Assembly: GCA_017619375.1 (NCBI GenBank)
Contig: JAFZSL010000045.1
Span: forward strand, 161,093 to 225,092
Direction of reading: 5' to 3'
Origin: Prevotella sp.
GTDB lineage: Bacteria > Bacteroidota > Bacteroidia > Bacteroidales > Bacteroidaceae
Length of the DNA stretch: 64,000 nt
How positions within the stretch are numbered: the first letter of the stretch is position 1; the number at the start of each line of letters is the position of its first letter. The notes under the pieces were generated by a model. That model did not search any database. It was not told where the DNA came from and saw only the letters and a list, made by a program, of their open reading frames with translations. The position numbers and the translations under genes were made by a program. Shown here piece by piece: positions 9,602 to 17,892 of the stretch.

Positions 9602-10663
9602 TTGAAACGGTTGAACAAACGTAGACGGAAATTGCTCGGGAAATTGCTTGTCAACACCCGGCTCAATGCTGACCTGTGCAGATATGCGGCCAACCGTCTC
9701 CGAAAACTCTTGCATGACAGGGAGAAAAGTGCAAAAGTGCCTTTCCCCACCAATGTGATGATTGAACTGGGCAACTTGTGCAACTTGCATTGCATGATGT
9801 GTCCGCGTGAATTCATCTATGGAAAGGAGATGGACAAAGGCTTCATGGCATTGGAACAAGCGGTGAAAATCATAGACGAACTGTATCCCTATCTTGACTC
9901 CATTGGCTTGACAGGATTGGGAGAGACTTTTCTATACCCGAATCTGGCGGAGGTAGCCAGGCATGTGAAGGAGAAGAAAAGAAGCATTATCACCACTATC
10001 TCCACCAATGCATACCAAAAAGACTACAAGGAGAGGATTGTGCCGGTGCTACCGTTTGTGGACAACATACAATTCTCTGTCGACGGGGTGGCGGAGGTCT
10101 ATGAGACCATTCGACCGAAAACATCATTCGAAGAGGTGCGCGACAACATCCGCTTCACGATGGAAAAAGGAAAGGGGGTCACTTTCATGCTCAACTGCGT
10201 TGTGATGCCGGAGAATTACCGTGACATGCGGAATGTAGTCTCCTTTGCACGTGAGATGGGAATCGGTTATGTCAATTTCAATCCAGTCAGCATCGCATCA
10301 CAACCGGGGATGAAACGTGACTTCTATCAGTTCTTCCGTTCGAAGGAATATCTGGAAGAGGTTGAGGCGCTGGAGGAAATGAAAAGGCAATTCCCTAAGA
10401 TGGAAATTACTGGGCCACATTTCCCCGAAAACGCCTCCTTCCATGACTGCATCTTCCCATGGGAATACCCATACATCACATGGGACGGCTATTATGTCCC
10501 ATGCTGCGGGAAACCATTCCCGAAACTGTTGAATTTCGGGAATCTCTTCAATTCAAGCGTGATGGAGGTGCTCAATGGCGAGAAGGCATTGGCATTCCGA
10601 CGCCAATGGCAACGAAATACTCCGCCGTCCTTCTGCCATAACTGTCAGTTGACAGACTTTTGA
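9602..10663 (+). CDS. Radical SAM/SPASM domain enzyme
   Basis: About 353 residues. The [4Fe-4S]-SAM cluster motif is CNLHCMMC (Cys60, Cys64, Cys67), preceded by MIELGNL and followed by a barrel with GLGETFLYPNL. A C-terminal SPASM region carries cysteines in HDCIFPW, YYVPCCGKPF and SFCHNCQ, which would hold auxiliary clusters. Family members modify peptides, enzymes or cell-envelope sugars and lipids. The start is uncertain: a stop codon lies three codons before TTG 9602, and no ATG occurs before codon 53, so a TTG start is likely. The N-terminal basic stretch KRLNKRRRKLLGK is unusual for the domain. Confidence 0.82.
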   Translation: MKRLNKRRRKLLGKLLVNTRLNADLCRYAANRLRKLLHDREKSAKVPFPTNVMIELGNLCNLHCMMCPREFIYGKEMDKGFMALEQAVKIIDELYPYLDSIGLTGLGETFLYPNLAEVARHVKEKKRSIITTISTNAYQKDYKERIVPVLPFVDNIQFSVDGVAEVYETIRPKTSFEEVRDNIRFTMEKGKGVTFMLNCVVMPENYRDMRNVVSFAREMGIGYVNFNPVSIASQPGMKRDFYQFFRSKEYLEEVEALEEMKRQFPKMEITGPHFPENASFHDCIFPWEYPYITWDGYYVPCCGKPFPKLLNFGNLFNSSVMEVLNGEKALAFRRQWQRNTPPSFCHNCQLTDF

Positions 10664-10680
10664 CGGCTCCTCCTTTCCTA

Positions 10681-11208
10681 TTACTTCACTCTCCACACGT
10701 TGAGGACGATGCCTTGGAACCCGGCGCCGAAGTCAGGAGCACATAGGAAGAGGGAGTTGTTCAGCCAGGCATACTTGCTGTTGCTGTCGGTCTCGAACTG
10801 TGGTGCGCATCGGAAATAGAAGGATGGTCTTCCTTCGGCATCTTGCCCGCTCCCGATGATGCCGCGGTTGCGCACATGGATGACGACGCCGTCATCGGTC
10901 TTGATGCAGTAGATGGCTTCCAACTCTGTGCGGTTGAGTGCCTTGTTTCCTAATTGATAGTCGGCACCGCCACTGAGGATGGTGCCTTTCAGCAACGGAC
11001 CCTCGAAGGTGCCGCCGGTGATGGGGATGATGGTGCGGTCGCCATGCTGGGTGGGGCCGGCGGAGTAGGCCTCGCCTAAGGTCACTTTCAATTGCATTAC
11101 AAACTCCATTTCCGGGGCTGCGGGTGCTGTTTTTTGGCTCTCTTGGGCCATGACGTTCAGGGTCGATAAAGACAAGAACGTAATCAATAGGGCTGAAATG
11201 ATTTTCAT
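10681..11208 (-). CDS. DUF3237-family secreted protein
   Basis: 175 residues with a signal peptide (MKIISALLITFLSLSTLNVMA) followed by a small beta-barrel domain typical of DUF3237: GGTFEGPLLKGTILSGGADYQL and VIHVRNRGIIG. No enzymatic activity is established for the family to my knowledge. It lies 84 bp downstream of the large RING-like/TerD-like gene on the same strand and could share its transcript; the stop codons of this gene and the radical SAM gene converge 17 bp apart. Confidence 0.75.
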   Translation of the reverse strand: MKIISALLITFLSLSTLNVMAQESQKTAPAAPEMEFVMQLKVTLGEAYSAGPTQHGDRTIIPITGGTFEGPLLKGTILSGGADYQLGNKALNRTELEAIYCIKTDDGVVIHVRNRGIIGSGQDAEGRPSFYFRCAPQFETDSNSKYAWLNNSLFLCAPDFGAGFQGIVLNVWRVK

Positions 11209-11292
11209 TTTCCTTTGTGTTATGTTTGGTGATGGAAGAGTGCCACTTTTCTTTGAAAGTGGTCTGCTGTTCCTGATGATGATTTCGAAACT

Positions 11293-13590
11293 TTAATAAT
11301 TGAGCAGTTGGGTCACCTGCGCTGGGTTGAGCGCCCATTCATAGGTGTATGCTTCATCGGCATCCTCGGGCTTCTCTACCTGTACAAGTCCTTGTGACTT
11401 GGCCTTCATGTCGAGAAGTTTGCCGATGCTGAGTTTGGCTTCCAATTTGTTCAAAAGCGCTTCTACTGAAGCACTGTCGACCCCTCTCAACGTTTGGGAG
11501 GTGAATGGCATTTCCAACCAGATGATTTCGCGCTTCGCTACGTCGAGGACGCCGAATACCAGTCCCTTGGAGAGGTTGCCTTCGCTGATGCGCACCATGT
11601 GCTGTACGCAAGATGGGTCGTAGGCCACGCCGTCCTCCTCGGAAACCTTCATCTCATGAGCAGAGTTCATCCATCCTACCACGAGGTTGGGGGAGAGCGC
11701 TCCAGTGGAATAGGCGTTGCAGGTGAAGGTCGCATACTTGGCGCCAGCTGCAATTAGTTCAGGAAGGGAGAGTTCGACATACTCGGCAGTCCCCACCATT
11801 TCGGGGATGGAGCGGATGTCTCCGGAATGCTTGGCGCCCACACAGGTCAGGTTGTAATAGGCACATTCGGCTATATTGCCATCTGCCAGGGAGATGCGGC
11901 AACTCAGGTCCATGTCGAGGGGTTGGGCATGCAGACCCTTTCCCCATTGCAGGAAGAGGCGCACGGCATCTCCCTCCACGGGGAAGCGAGTGCCCATCAA
12001 GGCGCATGACGCATCCTGGATGGTGGCAGAGCGGTCGCCCACGCTGATAGGAATGTGGTAAAGTGTCGGTTCGATGTAGATGGTTTTGGCTTCTGTCTTT
12101 TGTGCGGCAAAGCGTCTTGCCATGGAGTCTTGGTAGAGACGGATGACTGCATTCGCCATGTCCTTGCATTCCTGGTCGCTATATAATACCAACAACTTGT
12201 TGGGCTCGAGCTGATGGGTGACGCCGGTGATGGGTCGGGCGAGGCGCATTTCCTTTGGGTCGAAATAACTCTCCGCTGCATTGCCAAGAGACAAAAGCAG
12301 ACGGGCAGGCAACTTGTCGGCGACCTCTTCGAAAGCAACAAGGACTTTGTCGCTGCCGAAACGAAGCATGGTGGAAAACAGACAACGGGAGAATGCTCCT
12401 GGACGTTCTTTCAAGATGGAAAGAACCTTTGAGGGGGAATCTTTCTTGGCTTGGTCCACACGGCCTTGCCATGTGGAATAATCTTGATTGTAGAATACGT
12501 CGAGAAGTTTGGCAAGGTGGTCGAAACCTTTCCTTCGGGAATATTCACCTAACCGGAGGGCACGGATCATGCGCACCCACATGCCACGTTTCGGATTCAT
12601 GTTCTCTGCCGCTTGTTGGGCAGACATGGGAAGGGCGTTCAACCATCGCGCAACACGAAGGCAGCTCTTGCGGTCATATTTCAGTAGCAGATTCTTTCTC
12701 ATGCTATCTGCTGCATCCATGCTTTTGTCCAAAGGTTCCCAGATGTGTGAGTATAACTTCCTCGCATGGGTTACAAGTGTCTTTGGCTCGATGATTTGCA
12801 CGTATCCGGTCTTCTCAAACCAGAGGTAGCGTAAGATGTCGGTGGGGGTCTTTAGAAGTTTCGTTGCCTCGTCGGCCTTGCCTTGTTCAACCAACAGCTT
12901 GATGACGAGCATGGCGGTTTCCTTCATCGTGATGCTCACCTGGGTGGGTAAAGGCATCTCACGGAGCAGTTGTTCCAACGAGTCCTTCTGGGTACCGTCG
13001 AGTGGGGTGGCGGAATTGAGAAGCGACGTGAAGACATGCTGCATGTCTTCAAGGGTGAACAGCCTCAGTTCCTTTAGCTTGCTGCCTTGCCCCTTGTAGA
13101 CATGGTTGGCGGTTTTGAAGGGCTTGCCGCAGAATGGACAGCCGTTGTATCGCTCGATGGGGAATGTTCCTTCGGGGATGAGGTGGCCGCAGGGAAGGGT
13201 GGTGCCTTTGAACCCGGCCTCTTGGCCAAAGATGTTGGCTAACAATGTGATTAGATGGTCGACAGCCGATTCACCTGTTGGCACTTTCCATCCTTTTACC
13301 AGCGAGGCCCAGTTGAGGTCCACTCCCATCACATTGCGGAAGCATGATGTGATATCTGCCAGACGCTCTATGGAAACGGTGTTTAGTGCATGGAGCAGTT
13401 CTTCGCTGACACAGAACCCGTTCTCTTTCAGCCGAGCGAGGAAGGCCGTTACCGGCATGGTGATTTCGGATTGCATATTGATGTCCTCGCGGTGGATGTC
13501 GAGGAATACGGCTTGGTAGCGCAAAGCTACTTTGGTAAATGTCTCGTCCTTCATTTCACTTAAGGTTTTGAAACCATCAGATTCTTTCAT
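11293..13590 (-). CDS. Large RING-like protein with C-terminal TerD-like domain (MXAN_6230/SCO0854-type)
   Basis: 765 residues from ATG 13590; a TTG at 13608 would overlap the promoter, so the ATG is preferred. Near residues 134-154 there is a zinc-ribbon/RING-like CGH...CPFC motif (PCGHLIP and NGCPFCGKPF). A long helical middle follows, without recognised catalytic residues. The C-terminal part, about 550-680, resembles a tellurium-resistance TerD domain: DLSCRISLADGN, a CVGAKHSGDI segment, GTAEYVELSLPEL and NAYSTG. The arrangement matches what I recall as the MXAN_6230/SCO0854 RING-domain family of Myxococcus and Streptomyces; this naming is from memory. TerD-like domains often bind calcium and sit in stress or conflict systems. 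Function is unknown. Confidence 0.6.
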   Translation of the reverse strand: MKESDGFKTLSEMKDETFTKVALRYQAVFLDIHREDINMQSEITMPVTAFLARLKENGFCVSEELLHALNTVSIERLADITSCFRNVMGVDLNWASLVKGWKVPTGESAVDHLITLLANIFGQEAGFKGTTLPCGHLIPEGTFPIERYNGCPFCGKPFKTANHVYKGQGSKLKELRLFTLEDMQHVFTSLLNSATPLDGTQKDSLEQLLREMPLPTQVSITMKETAMLVIKLLVEQGKADEATKLLKTPTDILRYLWFEKTGYVQIIEPKTLVTHARKLYSHIWEPLDKSMDAADSMRKNLLLKYDRKSCLRVARWLNALPMSAQQAAENMNPKRGMWVRMIRALRLGEYSRRKGFDHLAKLLDVFYNQDYSTWQGRVDQAKKDSPSKVLSILKERPGAFSRCLFSTMLRFGSDKVLVAFEEVADKLPARLLLSLGNAAESYFDPKEMRLARPITGVTHQLEPNKLLVLYSDQECKDMANAVIRLYQDSMARRFAAQKTEAKTIYIEPTLYHIPISVGDRSATIQDASCALMGTRFPVEGDAVRLFLQWGKGLHAQPLDMDLSCRISLADGNIAECAYYNLTCVGAKHSGDIRSIPEMVGTAEYVELSLPELIAAGAKYATFTCNAYSTGALSPNLVVGWMNSAHEMKVSEEDGVAYDPSCVQHMVRISEGNLSKGLVFGVLDVAKREIIWLEMPFTSQTLRGVDSASVEALLNKLEAKLSIGKLLDMKAKSQGLVQVEKPEDADEAYTYEWALNPAQVTQLLNY

Positions 13591-13605
13591 GGTGCTTTTG
13601 AATTG

Positions 13606-13613
13606 CAAATATA
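13606..13613 (-). promoter_or_regulatory. -7 element upstream of the RING/TerD-like gene
   Basis: TATATTTG on the minus strand (13613-13606). Transcription would begin near 13600, about 10 nt before the ATG at 13590, which argues against the TTG start at 13608. Confidence 0.5.
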
Positions 13614-13688
13614 GACATTATTTTTTATATGATTGTATGTGTCTTCAAAAAATCCTGTTCTTTCCTCAGGTTTTAGATTTATTATTGC

Positions 13689-13696
13689 TATTTTTG
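13689..13696 (+). promoter_or_regulatory. Possible -7 element of the GIN-domain gene
   Basis: TATTTTTG at 13689-13696, but with no good TTTG at the expected distance and a leader of about 80 nt. Weak call. Confidence 0.35.
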
Positions 13697-13783
13697 TATT
13701 GTTTTTGTGGCAAGAAATCAATAGAGGGATTATTGCCAATTTGGACAAGAATTTTATCACTATAGCTAAATCAATTATTCGTC

Positions 13784-14539
13784 ATGAAAAAAACAACTGT
13801 ATTTCTCCTTTTCATCACCGCCTTTGCCGCGTTGATGGCAAGTTGCACCTTTAATGGCAATGGTGTCAATGTCGTGTCTCTCTCGCCCAAGGGGTTTGAC
13901 GATGCTCCATCGCTCAATGTGACCTTGGACGAGTTTTCCGCCATTGTAAGCAATGTTCCTTTGGCCGTTGATTATTTTCGTTCGCAAGAATGTGGCGTGG
14001 TCATTTTGGGAGACACCAGCAAGATGGAATGTCTCAAGGTCAAAGTCAAAAATGGCACGCTCTACTTGGATTTGGAGTCTGGGGTCTACAAGGATTTATG
14101 GTTGAAAGTGCAGGTGCATGCTCCATGTTTATCTTCCGTTCAACAGAACGGTAGCGGAATGATAAGTTGTGACTCTATCGTCGACCACGATTCTCGTTTC
14201 GAAGTAGTGGCTAACGGCAGCGGTGATATCACCTTCCAAGGCATCGATTGCAAGGATGTGGGTATGAAAATCAACGGCAGTGGCGGAATCAAGGCAAACA
14301 AGGTGATGGCAAATGCTGCCAAGTTGTATATCAATGGCTCTGGCTCCATCAGATTGCCTGACTTTCAGGTAGAGGGGGATTTGTCTGCCAATATCAATGG
14401 GAGTGGTAACATGCAACTCGATGGGACAGCACAGAAGGTCAAGGCGCGTGTGAATGGTTCCGGATCCATCAGCGGAAATATGAAACACCAGGGCTTGGAG
14501 AGCTCTAAAATTGGCAGCGGAACGATTGACTTGAAATAG
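13784..14539 (+). CDS. GIN-domain (DUF2807) lipoprotein
   Basis: 251 residues with a lipoprotein signal (LMASC) and a right-handed beta-solenoid-type GIN/DUF2807 domain. The diagnostic NGSG or ANGSG turn repeats about every 19-25 residues (QQNGSGMI, VANGSGDI, INGSGGI, INGSGSI, INGSGNM, VNGSGSI). Proteins of this family are abundant in Bacteroidetes and are thought to be cell-surface or periplasmic adhesin-like structures; no activity is known. It is monocistronic, ending at a very strong hairpin shared with the convergent ACT gene. Confidence 0.85.
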   Translation: MKKTTVFLLFITAFAALMASCTFNGNGVNVVSLSPKGFDDAPSLNVTLDEFSAIVSNVPLAVDYFRSQECGVVILGDTSKMECLKVKVKNGTLYLDLESGVYKDLWLKVQVHAPCLSSVQQNGSGMISCDSIVDHDSRFEVVANGSGDITFQGIDCKDVGMKINGSGGIKANKVMANAAKLYINGSGSIRLPDFQVEGDLSANINGSGNMQLDGTAQKVKARVNGSGSISGNMKHQGLESSKIGSGTIDLK

Positions 14540-14552
14540 AATGACTATAAGT

Positions 14553-14626
14553 CAACGCTTCCTTGCGCTGCCATACCTCATCGACCATTTTTGTAGGTCT
14601 TGGTATGGCAACGCAAGGAAGCGTTG
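14553..14626. terminator. Long hairpin terminator between convergent genes
   Basis: 25-bp inverted repeat (14553-14577 and 14602-14626) beginning CAACGCTTCCTTGCG, with one non-complementary position and a 24-nt loop. Read as minus-strand RNA that position is a G-U pair; as plus-strand RNA it is a C-A mismatch. Plus-strand transcripts then meet a T6 run at 14637. Confidence 0.75.
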
Positions 14627-14640
14627 GAAATGGGAATTTT

Positions 14641-15078
14641 TTACTTTACTCCTGCCCAGATGGAGAGGTCTTTCTCTGCGATGTAATTAAGACCGCTGAG
14701 GATGATGGTCTCTCTTGCTTTTTCTGGGTTGTCTGTTCGGAAGATGAGGATGCCCTTGCCGCGGAGGAGGAAGCTATACATATAGGTCAGTCCTATGCCG
14801 GCGTTGCTGAGCACCTCGACAGCGTCGGCGGCCCTCCCGGGTTGGTCGTCAAGTTCCAAGGCAAAGACGTCGGAGAGGGCGACAGGAATGCCCTCTTTTT
14901 TCAATCCCTCGAATGCTCGGAGAGGTTCGCTGCAGATGACGCGATAGATGCCGTTTTCCGCAGTGTCGGGAATGGTGGATGCGATGATTTGCACGCCGAA
15001 ACGACGGAAGAGGTCGAGCACTTTTACAAGAGACCCGGCCTTGTTCTCAATGAATATGGACAACTGATGAATCGTCAT
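14641..15078 (-). CDS. Tandem ACT-domain protein
   Basis: 145 residues made of two ACT domains (about 1-70 and 71-140): TIHQLSIFIENKAGSLVKVL with an N/G turn for ligand binding, then ALELDDQPGRAADAVEVL. ACT domains bind amino acids and act as allosteric sensors. The gene starts 16 bp after the phenylacetate-CoA ligase stop, a pairing frequent in anaerobes that degrade aromatic amino acids, so it likely senses an aromatic amino acid or its product. No membrane or signal sequence. Confidence 0.82.
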   Translation of the reverse strand: MTIHQLSIFIENKAGSLVKVLDLFRRFGVQIIASTIPDTAENGIYRVICSEPLRAFEGLKKEGIPVALSDVFALELDDQPGRAADAVEVLSNAGIGLTYMYSFLLRGKGILIFRTDNPEKARETIILSGLNYIAEKDLSIWAGVK

Positions 15079-15094
15079 GGTATGGAGATGTTGG

Positions 15095-16408
15095 TTAGAA
15101 GAGTTTTCGTAAATCTTTCACCCTGACGGCCTTGCCTTCATCGGAGGCATGGATGCCGCCCTTGGGAAGCAGTTTCACTTTCGGAGTGACGAGGATTTCA
15201 TCTTTGAGCAGGCGGGTGATCTCCTTGGTCAGCCTTTGTAGGCGTTGGTAGTCGTCGGTGAACAACTCACGGAGCTCCACTTCGACGGTCATGGTGTCAT
15301 TGCCGTCCACCGTATCGAGAGTGATGAGGTAATCTGTGCTCAATTCCTTGAATTTCAATAGAATCTTTTCTATTTGGATGGGGAAGATGTTTACACCTTT
15401 GAGAATCATCATGTCGTCGCTGCGGCCTTGCAGTCTCGACAATCGCTTGTGTGTGCGTCCGCAGGGGCAAGAACCGCTGATGATGCTGGTGAGGTCGCGT
15501 GTGCGGTAGCGGAGCAGGGGCATCGCCTCACGGTTGATGGTGGTGATGACAAGTTCGCCCAATTGTCCGTCGGGAACGGGTTCAAGGGTGACGGGGTCGA
15601 TGATTTCCACGATGAAATAATCCTCCCAGATGTGTATGCCGTTCTGCTCTGGGCATTCGAAGGCAACACCAGGACCCATCATCTCGGAGATGCCGTACGA
15701 GTTGTAGGCTTTCACACCGAGATTGTCCTCTATGCGCTTGCGTTGCTCCTCGCTATGAGGTTCGGCACCGATGCACAGCACACGCAACTTGGTGTCGCGA
15801 CGAGGATCGACTCCTTCTTCGCGCATCACCTCATAGATGCGGGAAGCGTAGCTGGGGATGGCATGAAGCACGGTTGTGCCGAAGTCCTTGATGAACTTGA
15901 TTTGACGGGTGGTGTTGCCGGCGGCGGCAGGGACGGTAAGCATGCCTACTTTCTCTGCTCCGTATTGGAAACCCAAACCGGCGGTGAACATGCCATATCC
16001 AGCGGAATTCTGGAACACGTCCTCGGGGCGGCTTCCCACCATCCAAAGGCAGCGTGCTACGGCTTTAGCCCATTCGTCAAGGTCTTTTTGAGTGTGAAGC
16101 ACCACGGTGGGATTACCGGTCGTGCCGCTGGAGGAGTGTAGTCGTGTGCAATCACGCAAGGGCACGCAGGCCAGTCCGAAAGGATAGTGTTCCCTCAGGT
16201 CGTCTTTCGTGGTGAAAGGTAGTTTGTGGATGTCGTCCAAGGTTTGGATGTCGTCGGGGCTGATGCCCAGTTCGGCGAATTTCTCTTGGTAGAAAGGTGA
16301 GTTCATGCAGTGTTTGACTGTCGCTTTCAGACGGTCCAACTGCAACTGGCGAAGCTCCTCTTGGGGCATCGTTTCCAGTTCTGGGTGCAAATAAGGTGAA
16401 TATTCCAT
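15095..16408 (-). CDS. paaK: Phenylacetate-CoA ligase
   Basis: 437-residue cytoplasmic adenylate-forming enzyme that makes phenylacetyl-CoA (or another aryl-acetyl-CoA) from acid, ATP and CoA. Visible motifs are the P-loop SSSGTTGNPTVV (about 92-103), YNSYGISEMMGPG, the RTRDLT core and the C-terminal GRSDDMMILKGVNIFP hinge. Length is normal. In gut anaerobes this enzyme pairs with indolepyruvate ferredoxin oxidoreductase, which is not in the window, and with an ACT protein, which is next downstream. A TAATTTTG element at 16477-16470 may serve as its promoter. Confidence 0.9.
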   Translation of the reverse strand: MEYSPYLHPELETMPQEELRQLQLDRLKATVKHCMNSPFYQEKFAELGISPDDIQTLDDIHKLPFTTKDDLREHYPFGLACVPLRDCTRLHSSSGTTGNPTVVLHTQKDLDEWAKAVARCLWMVGSRPEDVFQNSAGYGMFTAGLGFQYGAEKVGMLTVPAAAGNTTRQIKFIKDFGTTVLHAIPSYASRIYEVMREEGVDPRRDTKLRVLCIGAEPHSEEQRKRIEDNLGVKAYNSYGISEMMGPGVAFECPEQNGIHIWEDYFIVEIIDPVTLEPVPDGQLGELVITTINREAMPLLRYRTRDLTSIISGSCPCGRTHKRLSRLQGRSDDMMILKGVNIFPIQIEKILLKFKELSTDYLITLDTVDGNDTMTVEVELRELFTDDYQRLQRLTKEITRLLKDEILVTPKVKLLPKGGIHASDEGKAVRVKDLRKLF

Positions 16409-16756
16409 GTTTTTTGTTGGTCAAAGCATTGACCGGCTGATGAGCCGGCCTTCTCTTGCTCCGTGCTTGCAAAATTACACAAATAATTTCAAATTCGATG
16501 CAGATTGTAAGACAAATTGCGCTTTTTGTTTCTTTTTCCTTATTGTTTGCCTCCGTCTGGCCAGAACCTGAGGGAAGATAGGTGAGGGTGGAGGGGCGCA
16601 ATGTATCACTTTGCCCACTCGTCGAGCGCCTTTATTGTCTGTTCAAGAAAAGTCTTGTCGAGACCGAATGGTTCGACAAGGCTGATGAGTGATGGGAATG
16701 ATGTTGTCCCAACTTACTGCTTTTTATGAAATGCAAAATGGCTGGATATGTTCGTA
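16409..16756 (-). other. 348-bp gap with an orphan 35-codon open segment
   Basis: Between the paaK start and the TlpA-like stop. On the minus strand 16713-16606 is open for 35 codons without an ATG and reads like a C-terminus (FPSLISLVEPFGLDK, then LEQTIKALDEWAK and a stop), bounded upstream by TAA at 16716-16714. It contains an inverted repeat CTTGTCGA (16654-16661) / TCGACAAG (16673-16680). It may be the end of a deleted gene. The paaK promoter candidate is at 16470-16477. I see nothing else. Confidence 0.35.
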
Positions 16757-17887
16757 TCATTCACCAAGTTCTTGGTGGATGAAATCCTCCAGTTCGGTGC
16801 CGGTGAGTCCTGAGGCAAGCACGTTGCCTTCCTTGTCAACGATGAGTGTGAAGGGGATGGCATTGATGCCGAACATCCGTGCAATCTCGCTGTTCTTCTT
16901 CAGTTCGCTGATGTGTGTCCACACGGCTCCTGTCTGCTTCACTGCATTCTTCCAGTTCTCGGCTTCGGTGTCGAGTGATACGCCGAGAATGCCCAATCCG
17001 TGAGGGTGGTAGAGTTGGTAAAGTTGCACCATGTGAGGCATCTCTTGCATGCAAGGACCGCACCAACTGGCCCAGAAATCGATGATGGTCAACTTGTTCT
17101 GCTTTACCACGTCCATTGCCGACACCATCTTGCCGTTGAGGTCGGGCGCGGAGAAGTCTGGCATGACTGCTGGAGCGTCGCCCATGTCGTTGCCTATGTT
17201 GTTGAGTCCTTTTGAGTAGTCTCTGATGTAGGCTTCCATATCCTTGATGTATGGGCGCTTCCGCATGGACTTGGGCATCTTGTTGATGAGGGTCATGACC
17301 TGCTCTTCTGAGAGAAATTCGGGATTGGTGACAAGGAAATAGCCCAATTCATTTTCTATGTTCTTTTCTGCTGTCTTGTAGAAGATTTCGGCCAGTTTTC
17401 CTAAAGACTCCATCGCCTTCGCTTCCAATTGGGCTTTCTCTTCCTCGGAGGAATCGTCCTTGATCTCGGAAATCATGTTCTGAATCTCTTCTTGGTATTT
17501 GAACCCTGCTTCGTTGAGCTTTTGCATCTCATCGTTAAGGTATGTGCCGGATACCTTGAGTTTATTGGGGTCATGGGAAATCATGACATTGATGGCGCCT
17601 TCTTCCAAGAAGATGGGGATGAGTGCGATGGAATCGTTCAGGTTGCCTAAGAAGCAGAACGTCACGCTGTCGGCCTTGCCCTCGTAGTCGAAATGGTTGC
17701 CTTTCACCTTGATGGTGTCGAATGGGATGCCTTTTGCCATGTCGCTGATAAGGTAGAGTTCCTTGACTTGTGGCAGGCTGTCCAGCGTACCGTGAATCTG
17801 GTAGTTGAACGATTTATGGCACGAGGTGAGGGTGAGCAGTGAGAAAAAGAAAAACGCTATGGTGAAGCGGAGACTTTTGGGGGGCAT
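16757..17887 (-). CDS. TlpA-like thioredoxin-fold lipoprotein with DUF4369-type N-terminus
   Basis: 376 residues. Lipoprotein signal ending LTSC (Cys23), an N-terminal beta domain of DUF4369 type (YQIHGTLDSLPQVKELYLIS), a charged helical linker (about 110-240) and a C-terminal AhpC/TlpA-like domain with the redox motif WCGPC (Cys276, Cys279) and cis-Pro in NAIPFTLIVD. Such proteins are periplasmic thiol-disulfide oxidoreductases, highly duplicated in Bacteroidetes. It begins 5 bp after the prs stop and so is likely translated from the same transcript, an odd pairing with no evident functional link. Confidence 0.87.
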   Translation of the reverse strand: MPPKSLRFTIAFFFFSLLTLTSCHKSFNYQIHGTLDSLPQVKELYLISDMAKGIPFDTIKVKGNHFDYEGKADSVTFCFLGNLNDSIALIPIFLEEGAINVMISHDPNKLKVSGTYLNDEMQKLNEAGFKYQEEIQNMISEIKDDSSEEEKAQLEAKAMESLGKLAEIFYKTAEKNIENELGYFLVTNPEFLSEEQVMTLINKMPKSMRKRPYIKDMEAYIRDYSKGLNNIGNDMGDAPAVMPDFSAPDLNGKMVSAMDVVKQNKLTIIDFWASWCGPCMQEMPHMVQLYQLYHPHGLGILGVSLDTEAENWKNAVKQTGAVWTHISELKKNSEIARMFGINAIPFTLIVDKEGNVLASGLTGTELEDFIHQELGE

Positions 17888-17892
17888 GGGGC

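Noticed and set aside
8181-10663. RiPP cluster of a small peptide with the radical SAM/SPASM enzyme
   Set aside because: The 71-codon fragment has the tail common to large secreted proteins, is in frame with an upstream signal peptide, and no leader or transporter gene is present.
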